Positions 16,872 through 25,373 of a DNA stretch of 64,000 nt are shown here, in pieces. The notes beneath the pieces were generated by a model. That model did not search any database, was not told the origin of the DNA, and saw only the letters and a list, made by a program, of their open reading frames with translations. This DNA is from Ferrovibrio sp. Its GTDB lineage: Bacteria > Pseudomonadota > Alphaproteobacteria > Ferrovibrionales > Ferrovibrionaceae. Each line of letters begins with the position of its first letter. Positions within the stretch are counted from its first letter, which is position 1. The position numbers and the translations under genes were made by a program. The stretch lies in contig NZ_JAHBYG010000011.1 in assembly GCF_019636075.1 (NCBI RefSeq), forward strand, positions 1-64,000. The letters are read 5' to 3'.

Positions 16872-18428
16872 TCAGATCTGGTAATGCGTGAGCTTTTCAA
16901 GCCACGATAGCTTGCGCCGCACCGCCTCCGGCGTGACGGGCTCATTGCCATCCACTTCGCATTCAACGGCCGCAGCTATATTGCCGAGAATCGAAGCCAG
17001 AACCTCGCTGCCTGTCGCCTTCAGCACTAGCGTAGAGTAAGCAAGCAGGGCATCTCCTGCGCCAACCGCATCCTTTACATGATCGACAAAACTATCCACT
17101 GCAAAGAACGAGCGAGGATCATGCTCCGGACGCTTGCGGTAGGTTAGGATGCCGCGATCACCGAGTTTCAGTATCAACGTGTTGCAGTTGGCGCGGCGAT
17201 GCAATTCCGTAGCCAAGGGACGCACCACGGAATCCTGGTCACCTAGGGCAAACCGGGCTTCCCGCTCATTAGGGGTTATGAGGTCGAACCCCTCGAATTC
17301 GAGGATATTGCCCCAGCGGCTAGCCACCTGACTATCGGCTACCCGCAACGGCCCCTGTGGAATCGATGCCACCAACGGCGGGATGGTGTGGCGATTAAAG
17401 ATACCGTGTCGAAAGTCGCTGAACACAACAATATCGGATGTCACATCAGCGATCTGCTGCTGCAGCTTCTGTAGAATCTTGTCGGAAATAGAGCGGTTAT
17501 CGAGCGTATCCACCTTGAGCAGCCGATAGCCGCCTGTTTCGATGGCATTCTTATTCGTGGTGGGACGGGTCGGATCAATCATCGGACGGCAATCGACGCC
17601 GAATTCCTCAAGATCCTTCACCACAAAGTCGCGATAAGCATCATCGCCCAATACGGTAGAGAAGATCACCTCGGCCCCGGCTGCGCGCAAATGCTTTGCG
17701 ACAATACCGGCGCCCCCGACGAAATCGTCTTTCTCCTCAAAACGCACACTGATGGTCGGTGTCTTGGTCATGCCCCCGATCATCGAGCAGCGGGTAATGG
17801 TATCGACGATGGTGTCGCCGATAACATGCACCTTAAGGCCCTGAATGGCATCAAGCGCTTCGCTGAGCTGGTGAAACTCCAACCCCTCGCCTTTGAGCAG
17901 CATCAACAGCTTCTCAATAGCTATACGCGGCGGTCCGGCCTCAATCAAATGCGAAGAGGAATAAACAATATCGCCTGGCGTGAAGATGATTTCGCCGCCA
18001 TAGGATTCGAGAACATCTAATTCTTCACGAGTTCTTGGATGAAGGCCGCCGCCTTCAAAATATTCATAGCCCTTGGCGAAATAATCCGGCTGGATCACCT
18101 TAAGATTTTCCAAGGGAGTCGGATTGCGATCAATCACCACATAATCAACCGGCTCGAAAGCAGCCAGATTAATGGCACGCAAATCTTCCGGCACATACGG
18201 TCGGAAATTAGCCTTTTTGATGAACTGATCGGCCGTCAGGCTAGCCACCAGGATATCCGCCTTGCTCTTGGCATAGAGGAGGTGGCGGACATGGCCTGGG
18301 TGCACCACATCGAATGTGCCGTGGCACATGATGACTTTCTTCTGCCGCGGCCGTTTGCCGATGGCTTCGGCCAATTCATCGGCAGTCTTGATCTTGCGGC
18401 TGACGATAGCCTGGCTGTGCTTATCCAT
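16872..18428 (-). CDS. Bifunctional nucleotidyltransferase-PfkB sugar kinase, domain order reversed relative to HldE
   Basis: 518 residues from the ATG at 18428 (MDKHSQAIVS); a longer frame to 18593 would overlap the upstream epimerase heavily. Residues ~30-160 form a cytidylyltransferase-like domain (HGTFDVVHPGH, with the HxGH signature). Residues ~200-510 form a PfkB-type kinase (VGGAGIVAKHLRAAGA; DAVGAGDALLAY near 455 with the catalytic aspartate). HldE of lipopolysaccharide heptose synthesis joins the same activities as kinase first, transferase second; here the order is swapped. Expected reactions are C1 phosphorylation of a heptose 7-phosphate (or similar) and nucleotidyl transfer to the sugar 1-phosphate. 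It overlaps the preceding SDR gene by 8 bp. Confidence 0.88.
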   Translation of the reverse strand: MDKHSQAIVSRKIKTADELAEAIGKRPRQKKVIMCHGTFDVVHPGHVRHLLYAKSKADILVASLTADQFIKKANFRPYVPEDLRAINLAAFEPVDYVVIDRNPTPLENLKVIQPDYFAKGYEYFEGGGLHPRTREELDVLESYGGEIIFTPGDIVYSSSHLIEAGPPRIAIEKLLMLLKGEGLEFHQLSEALDAIQGLKVHVIGDTIVDTITRCSMIGGMTKTPTISVRFEEKDDFVGGAGIVAKHLRAAGAEVIFSTVLGDDAYRDFVVKDLEEFGVDCRPMIDPTRPTTNKNAIETGGYRLLKVDTLDNRSISDKILQKLQQQIADVTSDIVVFSDFRHGIFNRHTIPPLVASIPQGPLRVADSQVASRWGNILEFEGFDLITPNEREARFALGDQDSVVRPLATELHRRANCNTLILKLGDRGILTYRKRPEHDPRSFFAVDSFVDHVKDAVGAGDALLAYSTLVLKATGSEVLASILGNIAAAVECEVDGNEPVTPEAVRRKLSWLEKLTHYQI

Positions 18429-19440
18429 TCTTTGCGCCTGCTGCTGACGGATCGAGATACTGGAACCAAGTACGCGTGGCTTGAGCAATACTGTCGGGCG
18501 TCCAGAGCGGCGCCTCGCGCCAGTATTCGATATTTTCGAGAATTCTAGCCACACCTTCCTCGAAGGAGATGCGCGGCTTCCAGCCCAGCTCACGCTCGAT
18601 CTTGGCAGTGTCGGCCCAAGTTACATCCGGTTCGCCCGGGCGCTTGGGTAAATAGGTCACGCTGCCGCCAAGCAATTCCACCAGGCGATTTACGGATTGC
18701 GGCGCATTGCAGCCCACATTCCAGGTTTCGCCATTCAGCGGTGTCTCGGCCGCCGCCAAGAACGCGCGCGCCACGTCGGATGCGAATACGAAATCCCGCC
18801 GTTGAGTTCCGTCTCCAACCACGGTGAAAGGTTTGCCGGCCAGCTTTTGGCGCAAAAAGACCCCAAACACCGCGCCATAGGCGCCTGAAGTGCGCGACCG
18901 GGTGCCATAGGCATTGAAAATACGAATCGAATTCGCGGGCAGGCCATACACTTTATGCCAATGAAAAGCCGCCTGCTCTCCCTGATACTTGCTCAGTGCA
19001 TATGGATATTGCGGGGTTATCGGATGGTCTTCGCGCGTAGGCGTTGCCGCCAACCCGTAACAGGACGAAGACGCCGCATAAACTAGTTTTTCAACGCGGG
19101 CTTCACGTGCCGCTTCCAACACATGTACGCTACCCTGCACATTGACCGACATGTATTCCATCGGCCTTTCGATGGATGGCACGATGTCGCCAATGCCCGC
19201 GAAGTGAAAAACGTACTTTACGTTAGAAAAAAGCCCGTCACCCGGCTGAATGGCGCGAATATCCTTACGCTCCAGGCTGACATCCGCATTGGGAGCATGA
19301 TGAGCAAGATTTTGCTCGCGCCCGCCAACCATGTTGTCCACCACACGCACTCGGAAACCGGCCTGAACCAGCACATCCACCATGTGGCTGCCAATAAAAC
19401 CGGCTCCACCGGTGACGATCGCAATGGGCTTAGCCGTCAT
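18421..19440 (-). CDS. SDR nucleotide-sugar epimerase/dehydratase (GalE-like)
   Basis: 339 residues with the intact extended-SDR pattern: TGGAGFIGSH near residue 10, serine-rich AASSSCYG, and the catalytic YALSK. The substrate is presumably the NDP-sugar made by the adjacent kinase/transferase, whose stereochemistry it would change at C4 or C5/C6; heptose epimerases such as HldD belong to the same superfamily. It overlaps the next two genes' ends (ATGA with 19437) and is part of the minus-strand run. Confidence 0.85.
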   Translation of the reverse strand: MTAKPIAIVTGGAGFIGSHMVDVLVQAGFRVRVVDNMVGGREQNLAHHAPNADVSLERKDIRAIQPGDGLFSNVKYVFHFAGIGDIVPSIERPMEYMSVNVQGSVHVLEAAREARVEKLVYAASSSCYGLAATPTREDHPITPQYPYALSKYQGEQAAFHWHKVYGLPANSIRIFNAYGTRSRTSGAYGAVFGVFLRQKLAGKPFTVVGDGTQRRDFVFASDVARAFLAAAETPLNGETWNVGCNAPQSVNRLVELLGGSVTYLPKRPGEPDVTWADTAKIERELGWKPRISFEEGVARILENIEYWREAPLWTPDSIAQATRTWFQYLDPSAAGAKNG

Positions 19441-20444
19441 TTCGCGTTGATCGCCTTAAGCCGCCGGACATTGAAATACTTGTCGTCGGTCATGCTGTTC
19501 GGCAGTTTGCCTGCCTTGAAGGCCCGGCAAAGATCACGCACGGCATCTTCAATGGTATGCGTTGGCTTGAACCCGAGTTTTTGCGTAATCTTGTCTGAAT
19601 TGATGTGATAGGAGCGGATATCATCGGTTGGCGTGGTGACGATCTCGATCTCACCCTTCTCCGGAAATTCTTCCTTTACGACTTTGCGAACCAGCAATGC
19701 CAGATCCATGATGCTCATGTTCTGGTATCCGCAATTGAAGATTTCATTGGCAATCTTGTCGTCGGGCGTTTCGAGCAACAACTTACAAAGATCGCAGTAA
19801 TCCTGAATATGCAGGTTGGGGCGCAATTGCGAACCGCCGAACACCGTGATTTTGCCATTATTGATGGCATGGTTGGTGAGGATATTGACAGAAAGATCCA
19901 AGCGTTGGCGCGGCGCATAGCCGCAAACCGTTGCAGGGCGATAAACCACTCCGACGAAATCTTTCGTGGTATGCTTAAACAGCACAGGCTCACAAAGGCC
20001 TTTATACTTATTGTAGAGCGTGAGCGGTACCAGCGGGTGATCTTCGCGCACATCGGGCGATTCCGAAACGCCGTAAACCGAGCTGGAGGATGCGAAGACG
20101 AAGCGCTTCACACCGGCTTGCTTCGCAGCCAACACCATCGGCTCGAAAGCGTCATAGTTGATCGAGGTGCTGAGATTCTCATCCAACTCGAAGCTGGCGT
20201 CATTGGAAATGCAGGCAAGCTGAACCACAGCATCGATGCCCTGCATTGCAGCCGTGAGTTTAGCGATATCACGGAGATCACCCTGCACCACCTTAAGGCG
20301 CGGATTGTTGCTGGGCAGGAAATCGCTGCCAAAGAACATGATATCGTAAACTGTGACTTCATAACCGAGATCGAGGAGCTGTGGGGTCAACAGACTGCCG
20401 CAATAGCCAGCTCCGCCGATAACCAGAATCTTCTTGAACTTCAC
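19437..20444 (-). CDS. SDR nucleotide-sugar epimerase
   Basis: 335 residues. GGAGYCGSLL near the N-terminus binds NAD(P); SSSSVYG and YNKYK supply the Ser/Tyr/Lys catalytic set. A conserved block (RPATVCGYAPRQRLDLSVN) is shared with the SDR enzyme at 55462-56457, so the two are paralogues within the locus and may act on related sugars. There is a 60-bp gap to the transaldolase gene upstream and an ATGA overlap with the next SDR gene. Confidence 0.85.
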   Translation of the reverse strand: MKFKKILVIGGAGYCGSLLTPQLLDLGYEVTVYDIMFFGSDFLPSNNPRLKVVQGDLRDIAKLTAAMQGIDAVVQLACISNDASFELDENLSTSINYDAFEPMVLAAKQAGVKRFVFASSSSVYGVSESPDVREDHPLVPLTLYNKYKGLCEPVLFKHTTKDFVGVVYRPATVCGYAPRQRLDLSVNILTNHAINNGKITVFGGSQLRPNLHIQDYCDLCKLLLETPDDKIANEIFNCGYQNMSIMDLALLVRKVVKEEFPEKGEIEIVTTPTDDIRSYHINSDKITQKLGFKPTHTIEDAVRDLCRAFKAGKLPNSMTDDKYFNVRRLKAINAK

Positions 20445-20504
20445 GCTGTCGCTCCTTCTGCTTAAGCTTGGCCTGATAGGCAGGCTGAGTGAGATTGCGA
20501 AGGC

Positions 20505-21236
20505 TTAACCTACGGTTTCGATGACGTAGTTAGCCGCCTTAGCGTCGCGATAGAACATTTCCACCGTCTCGAGTGAGAAAAGGTCCAGATCCTTGCCCGC
20601 GCCTTCGAGCTTCTTAATCAAGTCGTTGGTGACGGTTATAATGTGGCAGCCCACCTCGTCGGAATGGAAAATATTCAGCACTTCCCGCGGACTGGCCCAG
20701 AGAACCTCTGATTTCGGCTTCGCCTTGGCGATAGCAACCGCCTCACGCATAAGCGGCATCGGGTCTACACCCGTATCGGCAATCCGGCCTGCAAAAATTG
20801 AGAGAATGGCCGGGGTCTTTGCATCAAGCGCGGCGACGATATCCCGCACATGCTGAAGCGTGAACATTGCCGTGACATTCACCTGCACGCCACGGGCGGA
20901 AAGCCGCCCTACCAGGGGTGCAGTAGACTCGCCCTTAGTGTTGGTGATCGGAATCTTCACGTTCACATTCGCGCCCCAACCGGCGATCTCTAATGCCTGC
21001 GCCTCCATAGTAGGGAGATCATCAGCAAAAACTTCGAAGGAAACCGGCTTGTCGCGCACCAAATCCAACACGCTCAAGGCAAAAGCCTTGTAATCGGTGA
21101 CGCCTGCTTTGCGCATCAGAGTTGGATTGGTGGTGAAACCCTTGATCAAGGGATTGGCCTGCATCTCTTTGATGCCGCCAATATCAGCCCCATCGGCGAA
21201 AATCTTTACCTTGAGCCTCGAAACCAGTGGCGACAT
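20505..21236 (-). CDS. Transaldolase / fructose-6-phosphate-aldolase family protein
   Basis: 243 residues from the ATG at 21236 (MSPLVSRLKVKIFADGAD), preceded by a G-rich ribosome-binding site; a frame extension to 21260 would overlap the HAD gene. The TIM-barrel family signature is clear: GFTTNPTLM near residue 34 and the Schiff-base lysine in VKIPITNTKG. These enzymes transfer or release a three-carbon dihydroxyacetone unit. Between heptose-type genes it may supply the seven-carbon precursor (sedoheptulose 7-phosphate) or lengthen another aldose phosphate; the exact acceptor is unknown. Confidence 0.88.
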   Translation of the reverse strand: MSPLVSRLKVKIFADGADIGGIKEMQANPLIKGFTTNPTLMRKAGVTDYKAFALSVLDLVRDKPVSFEVFADDLPTMEAQALEIAGWGANVNVKIPITNTKGESTAPLVGRLSARGVQVNVTAMFTLQHVRDIVAALDAKTPAILSIFAGRIADTGVDPMPLMREAVAIAKAKPKSEVLWASPREVLNIFHSDEVGCHIITVTNDLIKKLEGAGKDLDLFSLETVEMFYRDAKAANYVIETVG

Positions 21237-21256
21237 GCATCCCCCCGAGTTAACCC

Positions 21257-21787
21257 TCAATTGCGGGACAATACAAAATCTATCGCCGCAAGCGGGTCGG
21301 CAACCACGGCATCCGGTTGATCCGGGCGCTTCTCGTGATAACCATAATCTACAAAAATGCTAAAACACCCAGCTGCCTTACCAGCGCCCACATCCCGCCA
21401 ACGATCCCCGATCATATAGCTGGCAGAAAGATCGATACCATGGGCCTTAGCGGCATCCAGCAGCATTCCAGGTTTCGGCTTGTAACACCGGCATTCTGGG
21501 CTGTCCAGTTCCATGCAAACCCGGATTTCATCAAGCGGTAAAAGGGTTTTAAGCAGGGCATGGAAAGCCTCCAAAGCCGCTCTCGACTGCTTACCGGTAA
21601 CCACATCCGGCTGGTTTGTGGCCACGATAAGGAGGAAGTCTTTCTGCTTGAGGCACGCCAGGGCCGGACCGATACCTGGGGTTATGATTTCTCTCGTCAA
21701 TTCCCGTGGTGGATACGGTTTCCCGTCGCGCAACTCGACCCTGTTCAGAATGCCGTCGCGATCCAAGAAAACCGCACGTCGCTCCAT
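21257..21787 (-). CDS. HAD-IIIA phosphatase, GmhB-like
   Basis: 176 residues. FLDRDGILNR at the N-terminus carries the DxD nucleophile pair of HAD enzymes; KPKPGMLLDAA and YMIGDRWRDV are motifs III and IV. Related GmhB removes the 7-phosphate of heptose 1,7-bisphosphate and holds a zinc ion in a cysteine-rich loop; here that loop is short (CMELDSPECRCYKPKPG) but keeps three cysteines. With the SIS isomerase, transaldolase and kinase-transferase it completes a GmhA-HldE-GmhB-like set. Gaps to neighbours are 20 and 40 bp. Confidence 0.85.
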   Translation of the reverse strand: MERRAVFLDRDGILNRVELRDGKPYPPRELTREIITPGIGPALACLKQKDFLLIVATNQPDVVTGKQSRAALEAFHALLKTLLPLDEIRVCMELDSPECRCYKPKPGMLLDAAKAHGIDLSASYMIGDRWRDVGAGKAAGCFSIFVDYGYHEKRPDQPDAVVADPLAAIDFVLSRN

Positions 21788-21827
21788 TTAGCCTACCCCG
21801 CCAAAACAGGCCGTAGAGCCACTTTCC

Positions 21828-22415
21828 TCACCATTTGGTCCGCTTCACTTGCAGGATGGGATGAGACACAAGGCAATGCCAAACAACGACATGGAACGCT
21901 TCAGTATGTGGCGTAAGGCGGGAAGGCTCGTCCACCGGAATAACAAGGGCGAGGTCGGCCTGTTGAGCGGTATGCCCGGTGGCACGCCCGACAATGCCGA
22001 AAACCTTCATGCCGCGCTGCTTGGCGTCATCGACCGCCCGCACGATATTCACGCTGACGTTTTTCTCAATGTCGCCGCCGCCAACCGAAAAGACCAAAAG
22101 CGCGTCTTTGGCGTTGGCCCTGCTGACATCCATCCAACCGGTGAAAATGGTTTCCCAGCCTTCATCGTTGGCGCGGGCAGTCAACTCGGAGACATTGTCG
22201 GTGGGCGCATAAGCCTCAATACCGCACAGTTTACGAAAATCGTTAACTGCATGGCTGCAATTGCCCGCACTGCCGCCTACACCCACAAGGAAAAGCCGAC
22301 CGCCGCGTTCACGCAGGGCCACCAATTCTTGAGCCAATTGTTCGATTTGCGCTTTATCGAGCTTCGCGGCTATCGTGGCCACTTCCGAAAAAAACACATC
22401 CGCATGCGTCGCCAT
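21828..22415 (-). CDS. SIS-domain sugar-phosphate isomerase, GmhA-like
   Basis: 195 residues of one sugar-isomerase (SIS) domain: VGVGGSAGNCSHAVNDF matches the GmhA active-site helix (histidine plus an acidic residue four on, Asp instead of the usual Glu), VFSVGGGDIEKNV binds phosphate, and FHVVVWH resembles the C-terminal metal-binding histidines. GmhA converts sedoheptulose 7-phosphate to heptose 7-phosphate. The glutamine that GmhA has before the last helix is not evident, so a related ketose phosphate is also possible. It is the first gene of the minus-strand operon, transcribed away from the GT2 gene. Confidence 0.83.
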   Translation of the reverse strand: MATHADVFFSEVATIAAKLDKAQIEQLAQELVALRERGGRLFLVGVGGSAGNCSHAVNDFRKLCGIEAYAPTDNVSELTARANDEGWETIFTGWMDVSRANAKDALLVFSVGGGDIEKNVSVNIVRAVDDAKQRGMKVFGIVGRATGHTAQQADLALVIPVDEPSRLTPHTEAFHVVVWHCLVSHPILQVKRTKW

Positions 22416-22614
22416 TGCAGCCTACCAGAATTTCCATCGCTCGAAGCAATCCAGCCGATGCAAAAACCGCCCAACTATTACTCACGGTTCCTGCCAGACC
22501 CTCAACTTGAGGTCAGCAAATTTAGCATATAGTCTGCCCGGCACAAGCACGCGCACCCCGGCTCTCCAAATTTACCTCTTCTCATGCTAACTAATTATAA
22601 TAGCTTGAGGAATT
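22416..22614. promoter_or_regulatory. Divergent intergenic region between two glycan operons
   Basis: 199 bp separate the SIS gene (minus) from the GT2 gene (plus), so both promoters must lie here. On the plus strand TATAAT occurs at 22596-22601; a weak TTTACC at 22571-22576 is 19 bp before it. No clear pair is visible for the minus strand. Confidence 0.5.
22596..22601 (+). promoter_or_regulatory. Candidate -10 hexamer (TATAAT)
   Basis: Perfect -10 consensus in an AT-rich stretch 14 bp before the first TTG start of the GT2 gene. The -35 partner is poor. If used, the transcript would begin around 22608 and leave a very short leader, which would favour the second TTG start at 22636. Confidence 0.3.
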
Positions 22615-23556
22615 TTGCTTCACAGCGAGTCAAACTTGACGAATCGCCCCACCCTTACAGCCATTGTCTGCAATAGGAATCATGCGGCCTATCTACCCCG
22701 GGCGCTCGCGGCGATTCTGTCTCAATCGCCTTCATTCGATCAGATCATCATTGTTGATGATGCCTCAACCGACGAAAGCGTCTCAGTCATCCAAAGCCTT
22801 GGGAAAGAGCATCCGAATTTCCTATTCATCCGCCAGCACGAGCAAAGGGGTGCAACCATCTCTGCAGCGGCAGCACTGCAAAAGGCAGAGGGTGATTATG
22901 TCGGCTGGTTTGCCGCTGACGACCATATCATGCCTGGCTTCACCTCCCGCGCCTTGGCCCTGCTGGAAAGCCATCCTGGCCTTGGCGTGATTGCCGGCGA
23001 AGTGGATTTCGCACAAGCTGACGGAGACGGCCACGTAACAAGAGAATACCGCTACGATCTCAGTGCCGACCGCATCTTATCCCCAGAAGAAGTCTTTCAC
23101 TGGATGCAAAGAAAATATCTTTGGCTGCCGGCCTATGCTGCCCTCGTGAAGCGAGACTTATTACTGCAACTGGGCGGCTGGCTGCGCGAGTTGGACTGGT
23201 TCAGTGACTGGTACCCCGTGCAGATGGCCGCATATATGGGGGGCGCAGGTTTGATCGCCTCGCCCATGGCGAAAATCTATGAAAATGAAAATTCAGATGG
23301 CCAGCGCGGGCGCCACACTCCAGCCCGCCGCGACGCGGCCCTTGATGCCCTGCTAAATCTGCTGAATCGCGCCGAGAATCTGGAATTTCGGCGTAAGGCG
23401 CGTGCCGCCCCAGCCTTAATCTTCGTACCATTCAGCTATCCCATTTTGCATCGATTAATCCGCCGACCATCGGACTGGGATCTCATGGTCGCAATCCTGT
23501 GCATGCTGGCGTACAATTTCACGCGGCACCGCCTAAAGAGGCTTATCAAAATCTGA
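22615..23556 (+). CDS. GT2 family glycosyltransferase
   Basis: 313 residues. The GT-A fold is plain: TAIVCNRNHAAYLPRAL, then IIIVDDASTDES (nucleotide binding), then GWFAADDHIMPG with the metal-binding acidic residues. It would add a sugar to a growing chain at the cytoplasmic face of the inner membrane. No ATG exists near the start: TTG at 22615 has GAGG five bases upstream, while a second in-frame TTG at 22636 (MTNRPTLTAIV) would fit the domain edge better. The methyltransferase follows after 33 bp. Confidence 0.85.
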   Translation: MLHSESNLTNRPTLTAIVCNRNHAAYLPRALAAILSQSPSFDQIIIVDDASTDESVSVIQSLGKEHPNFLFIRQHEQRGATISAAAALQKAEGDYVGWFAADDHIMPGFTSRALALLESHPGLGVIAGEVDFAQADGDGHVTREYRYDLSADRILSPEEVFHWMQRKYLWLPAYAALVKRDLLLQLGGWLRELDWFSDWYPVQMAAYMGGAGLIASPMAKIYENENSDGQRGRHTPARRDAALDALLNLLNRAENLEFRRKARAAPALIFVPFSYPILHRLIRRPSDWDLMVAILCMLAYNFTRHRLKRLIKI

Positions 23557-23589
23557 TGGCGCAATGTTCATCAACCCAGCCCGAGAACC

Positions 23590-24246
23590 ATGCCAGAAAT
23601 CAACCTGACCCGTAGCCTTCCAAACGCAAAGCGCGATCTGAAGGCGCGCAACGCCGCACAAACGGCTGAAAATATTGCGATAGCCAAGCAGTTTGGCGAG
23701 GCCTATTTCGATGGCAGCCGAGATACCGGCTATGGCGGCTATCGCTACGATGGGCGCTGGTTACCGGTAGCCCGCGACATCGTTGCGCATTTTAATCTAA
23801 AGCCGGGCGACCGGGTGCTTGATGTTGGTTGCGCCAAGGGTTTCCTTGTAAAAGATTTGATGCTGGCCTGTCCGGGCCTGGAAGTGTTCGGCCTGGATAT
23901 TTCAGAATACGCCATACGCCATTGCCCGCCGGAACTCATCGGCCGCCTGCATCTGGGCAGCTGCGACAAGCTACCCTTCCCCGACAATGGCTTCACTATG
24001 GCCCTGTCAATCAACACAATTCACAACATGGATCGCCCAGACGCCATCCGCGCATTGCGGGAATTACAACGCGTATCAAGCGGTCGCGCCTATGTCCAAG
24101 TCGATTCATACCGCACCCCAGAACAGCGTGAATTATTCATGCGCTGGGTGTTGACGGCACAATATCATGACTATCCGCAGGAATGGCTGCGCTGCTTCGA
24201 AGAAGCCGGCTATACCGGCGATTATTACTGGACAATTCTCGAATAA
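23590..24246 (+). CDS. Class I SAM-dependent methyltransferase
   Basis: 218 residues. Motif I for S-adenosylmethionine reads DVGCAKGFLVKDL (near residue 78), followed by the acidic motif II FGLDISEYAI and LPFPDNGF. The substrate is unknown; next to a glycosyltransferase and a sugar-modification locus, O-methylation of a glycan or sugar nucleotide is likely. It ends convergent with the E1 beta gene, 15 bp apart, with no obvious terminator. Confidence 0.82.
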   Translation: MPEINLTRSLPNAKRDLKARNAAQTAENIAIAKQFGEAYFDGSRDTGYGGYRYDGRWLPVARDIVAHFNLKPGDRVLDVGCAKGFLVKDLMLACPGLEVFGLDISEYAIRHCPPELIGRLHLGSCDKLPFPDNGFTMALSINTIHNMDRPDAIRALRELQRVSSGRAYVQVDSYRTPEQRELFMRWVLTAQYHDYPQEWLRCFEEAGYTGDYYWTILE

Positions 24247-24261
24247 GAACCGCTGCAGGCC

Positions 24262-25323
24262 TTAGAACGGCCCGTTGAAAGAGGCATCCGGTACATCAAG
24301 CATATCGGCCGGCATTACGCTATCGAACGGCTCAGGCCAATCGCGGCCAAGCAGCCCGGCCGCAGCTTTCGCCACATGGCCCGGCAGCGGATAATAGTAA
24401 TTCGCCAGCGCACGGGTGGTAGGCGTCGGGATATCGGGAAGCGCAATGCGTACCGGCGGCGCCTTCAAGTCGGAAAATGCCTTCTCTGCCACACGCGCAA
24501 CAATTTCACCTGCATAACCAGCCGTCAGGGTACCCTGGTCGCACACGACCAGACGACCGGTTTTCCTGACTGATTCAAGAATCATGGTGTCATCAAGCGG
24601 GCTCAGCGTGCGCAAGTCGATCACGTCGGCCTGAATACCCTGTTCAGCCAATAGCGCGGCGCCTCGCACGGCGTCCACCGTTGCATAGGACGATCCCACG
24701 ATGGTGACATCGCCGCCCTCGCGCACGAGGCGCGGCACACCGAGCGGCACTCGATAAATCCCCTCAGGAACATGCCCCTCGATATTGTAAAGCCAACGAT
24801 GCTCGATGAAGATGACTGGATTGTCATCCTCGATAGCGCTGATCAACAAACCTTTCGCATCATGGCTGTTGGCCGGCATCACCACCTTGAGGCCGGGAAT
24901 ATGAGCGAACCAGGCATGCAGGCTCTGCGAATGCTGCGGCCCCTGCCCCCAACCGCGCCCTACGATCATGCGGATGACCATCGGCGCGGAAGCACGACCG
25001 CCAAACATATAATGCCATTTAGCCGCCTGATTGCTCATCTGATCCATAGCCAGCATGGAGAATTCCAACCGCATATGGCTCATTACCGGACGCATGCCGG
25101 TCAAGGCGGCCCCCAGGGCAACGCCTGTCATGGCATTTTCTGAAATCGGCATGTCTTGCACACGACGTTCGCCGTATTTCTTAACCAGATCGCGCGTGGT
25201 GCCAAAAACCCCAACCGGATCGGAAATGCCGAGGCCCAGCAGAAATACGCGAGGATCGGCTGCAAGAGAAAGGTCAAGCGCTTCATGAATCGCTTGGCTG
25301 AATTTGACGAGACGAGAGGACAT
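24262..25323 (-). CDS. Thiamine-diphosphate-dependent dehydrogenase E1 beta subunit-like
   Basis: 353 residues matching the beta chain of 2-oxoacid dehydrogenase E1: PISENAMTGVALGAALTG (with the cofactor-activating Glu), GRGWGQGPQHSQSLHAWFAH, and the C-terminal transketolase domain (DVIDLRTLSPLD, VVCDQGTLTAGY). It follows the alpha gene after 50 bp. No E2 acyltransferase or E3 gene is nearby, so oxidative acyl-CoA formation cannot be the local role; see the alpha entry. Confidence 0.88.
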   Translation of the reverse strand: MSSRLVKFSQAIHEALDLSLAADPRVFLLGLGISDPVGVFGTTRDLVKKYGERRVQDMPISENAMTGVALGAALTGMRPVMSHMRLEFSMLAMDQMSNQAAKWHYMFGGRASAPMVIRMIVGRGWGQGPQHSQSLHAWFAHIPGLKVVMPANSHDAKGLLISAIEDDNPVIFIEHRWLYNIEGHVPEGIYRVPLGVPRLVREGGDVTIVGSSYATVDAVRGAALLAEQGIQADVIDLRTLSPLDDTMILESVRKTGRLVVCDQGTLTAGYAGEIVARVAEKAFSDLKAPPVRIALPDIPTPTTRALANYYYPLPGHVAKAAAGLLGRDWPEPFDSVMPADMLDVPDASFNGPF

Positions 25324-25373
25324 CTGCAGATCGTTTCCGTATAGGCGCCGGCAAACCGGAGCGACGAGGAGGG

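Noticed and set aside
21828-22415. SIS protein as a regulator rather than an isomerase
   Set aside because: There is no DNA-binding domain, and active-site-like histidines and its HAD neighbour favour an isomerase.
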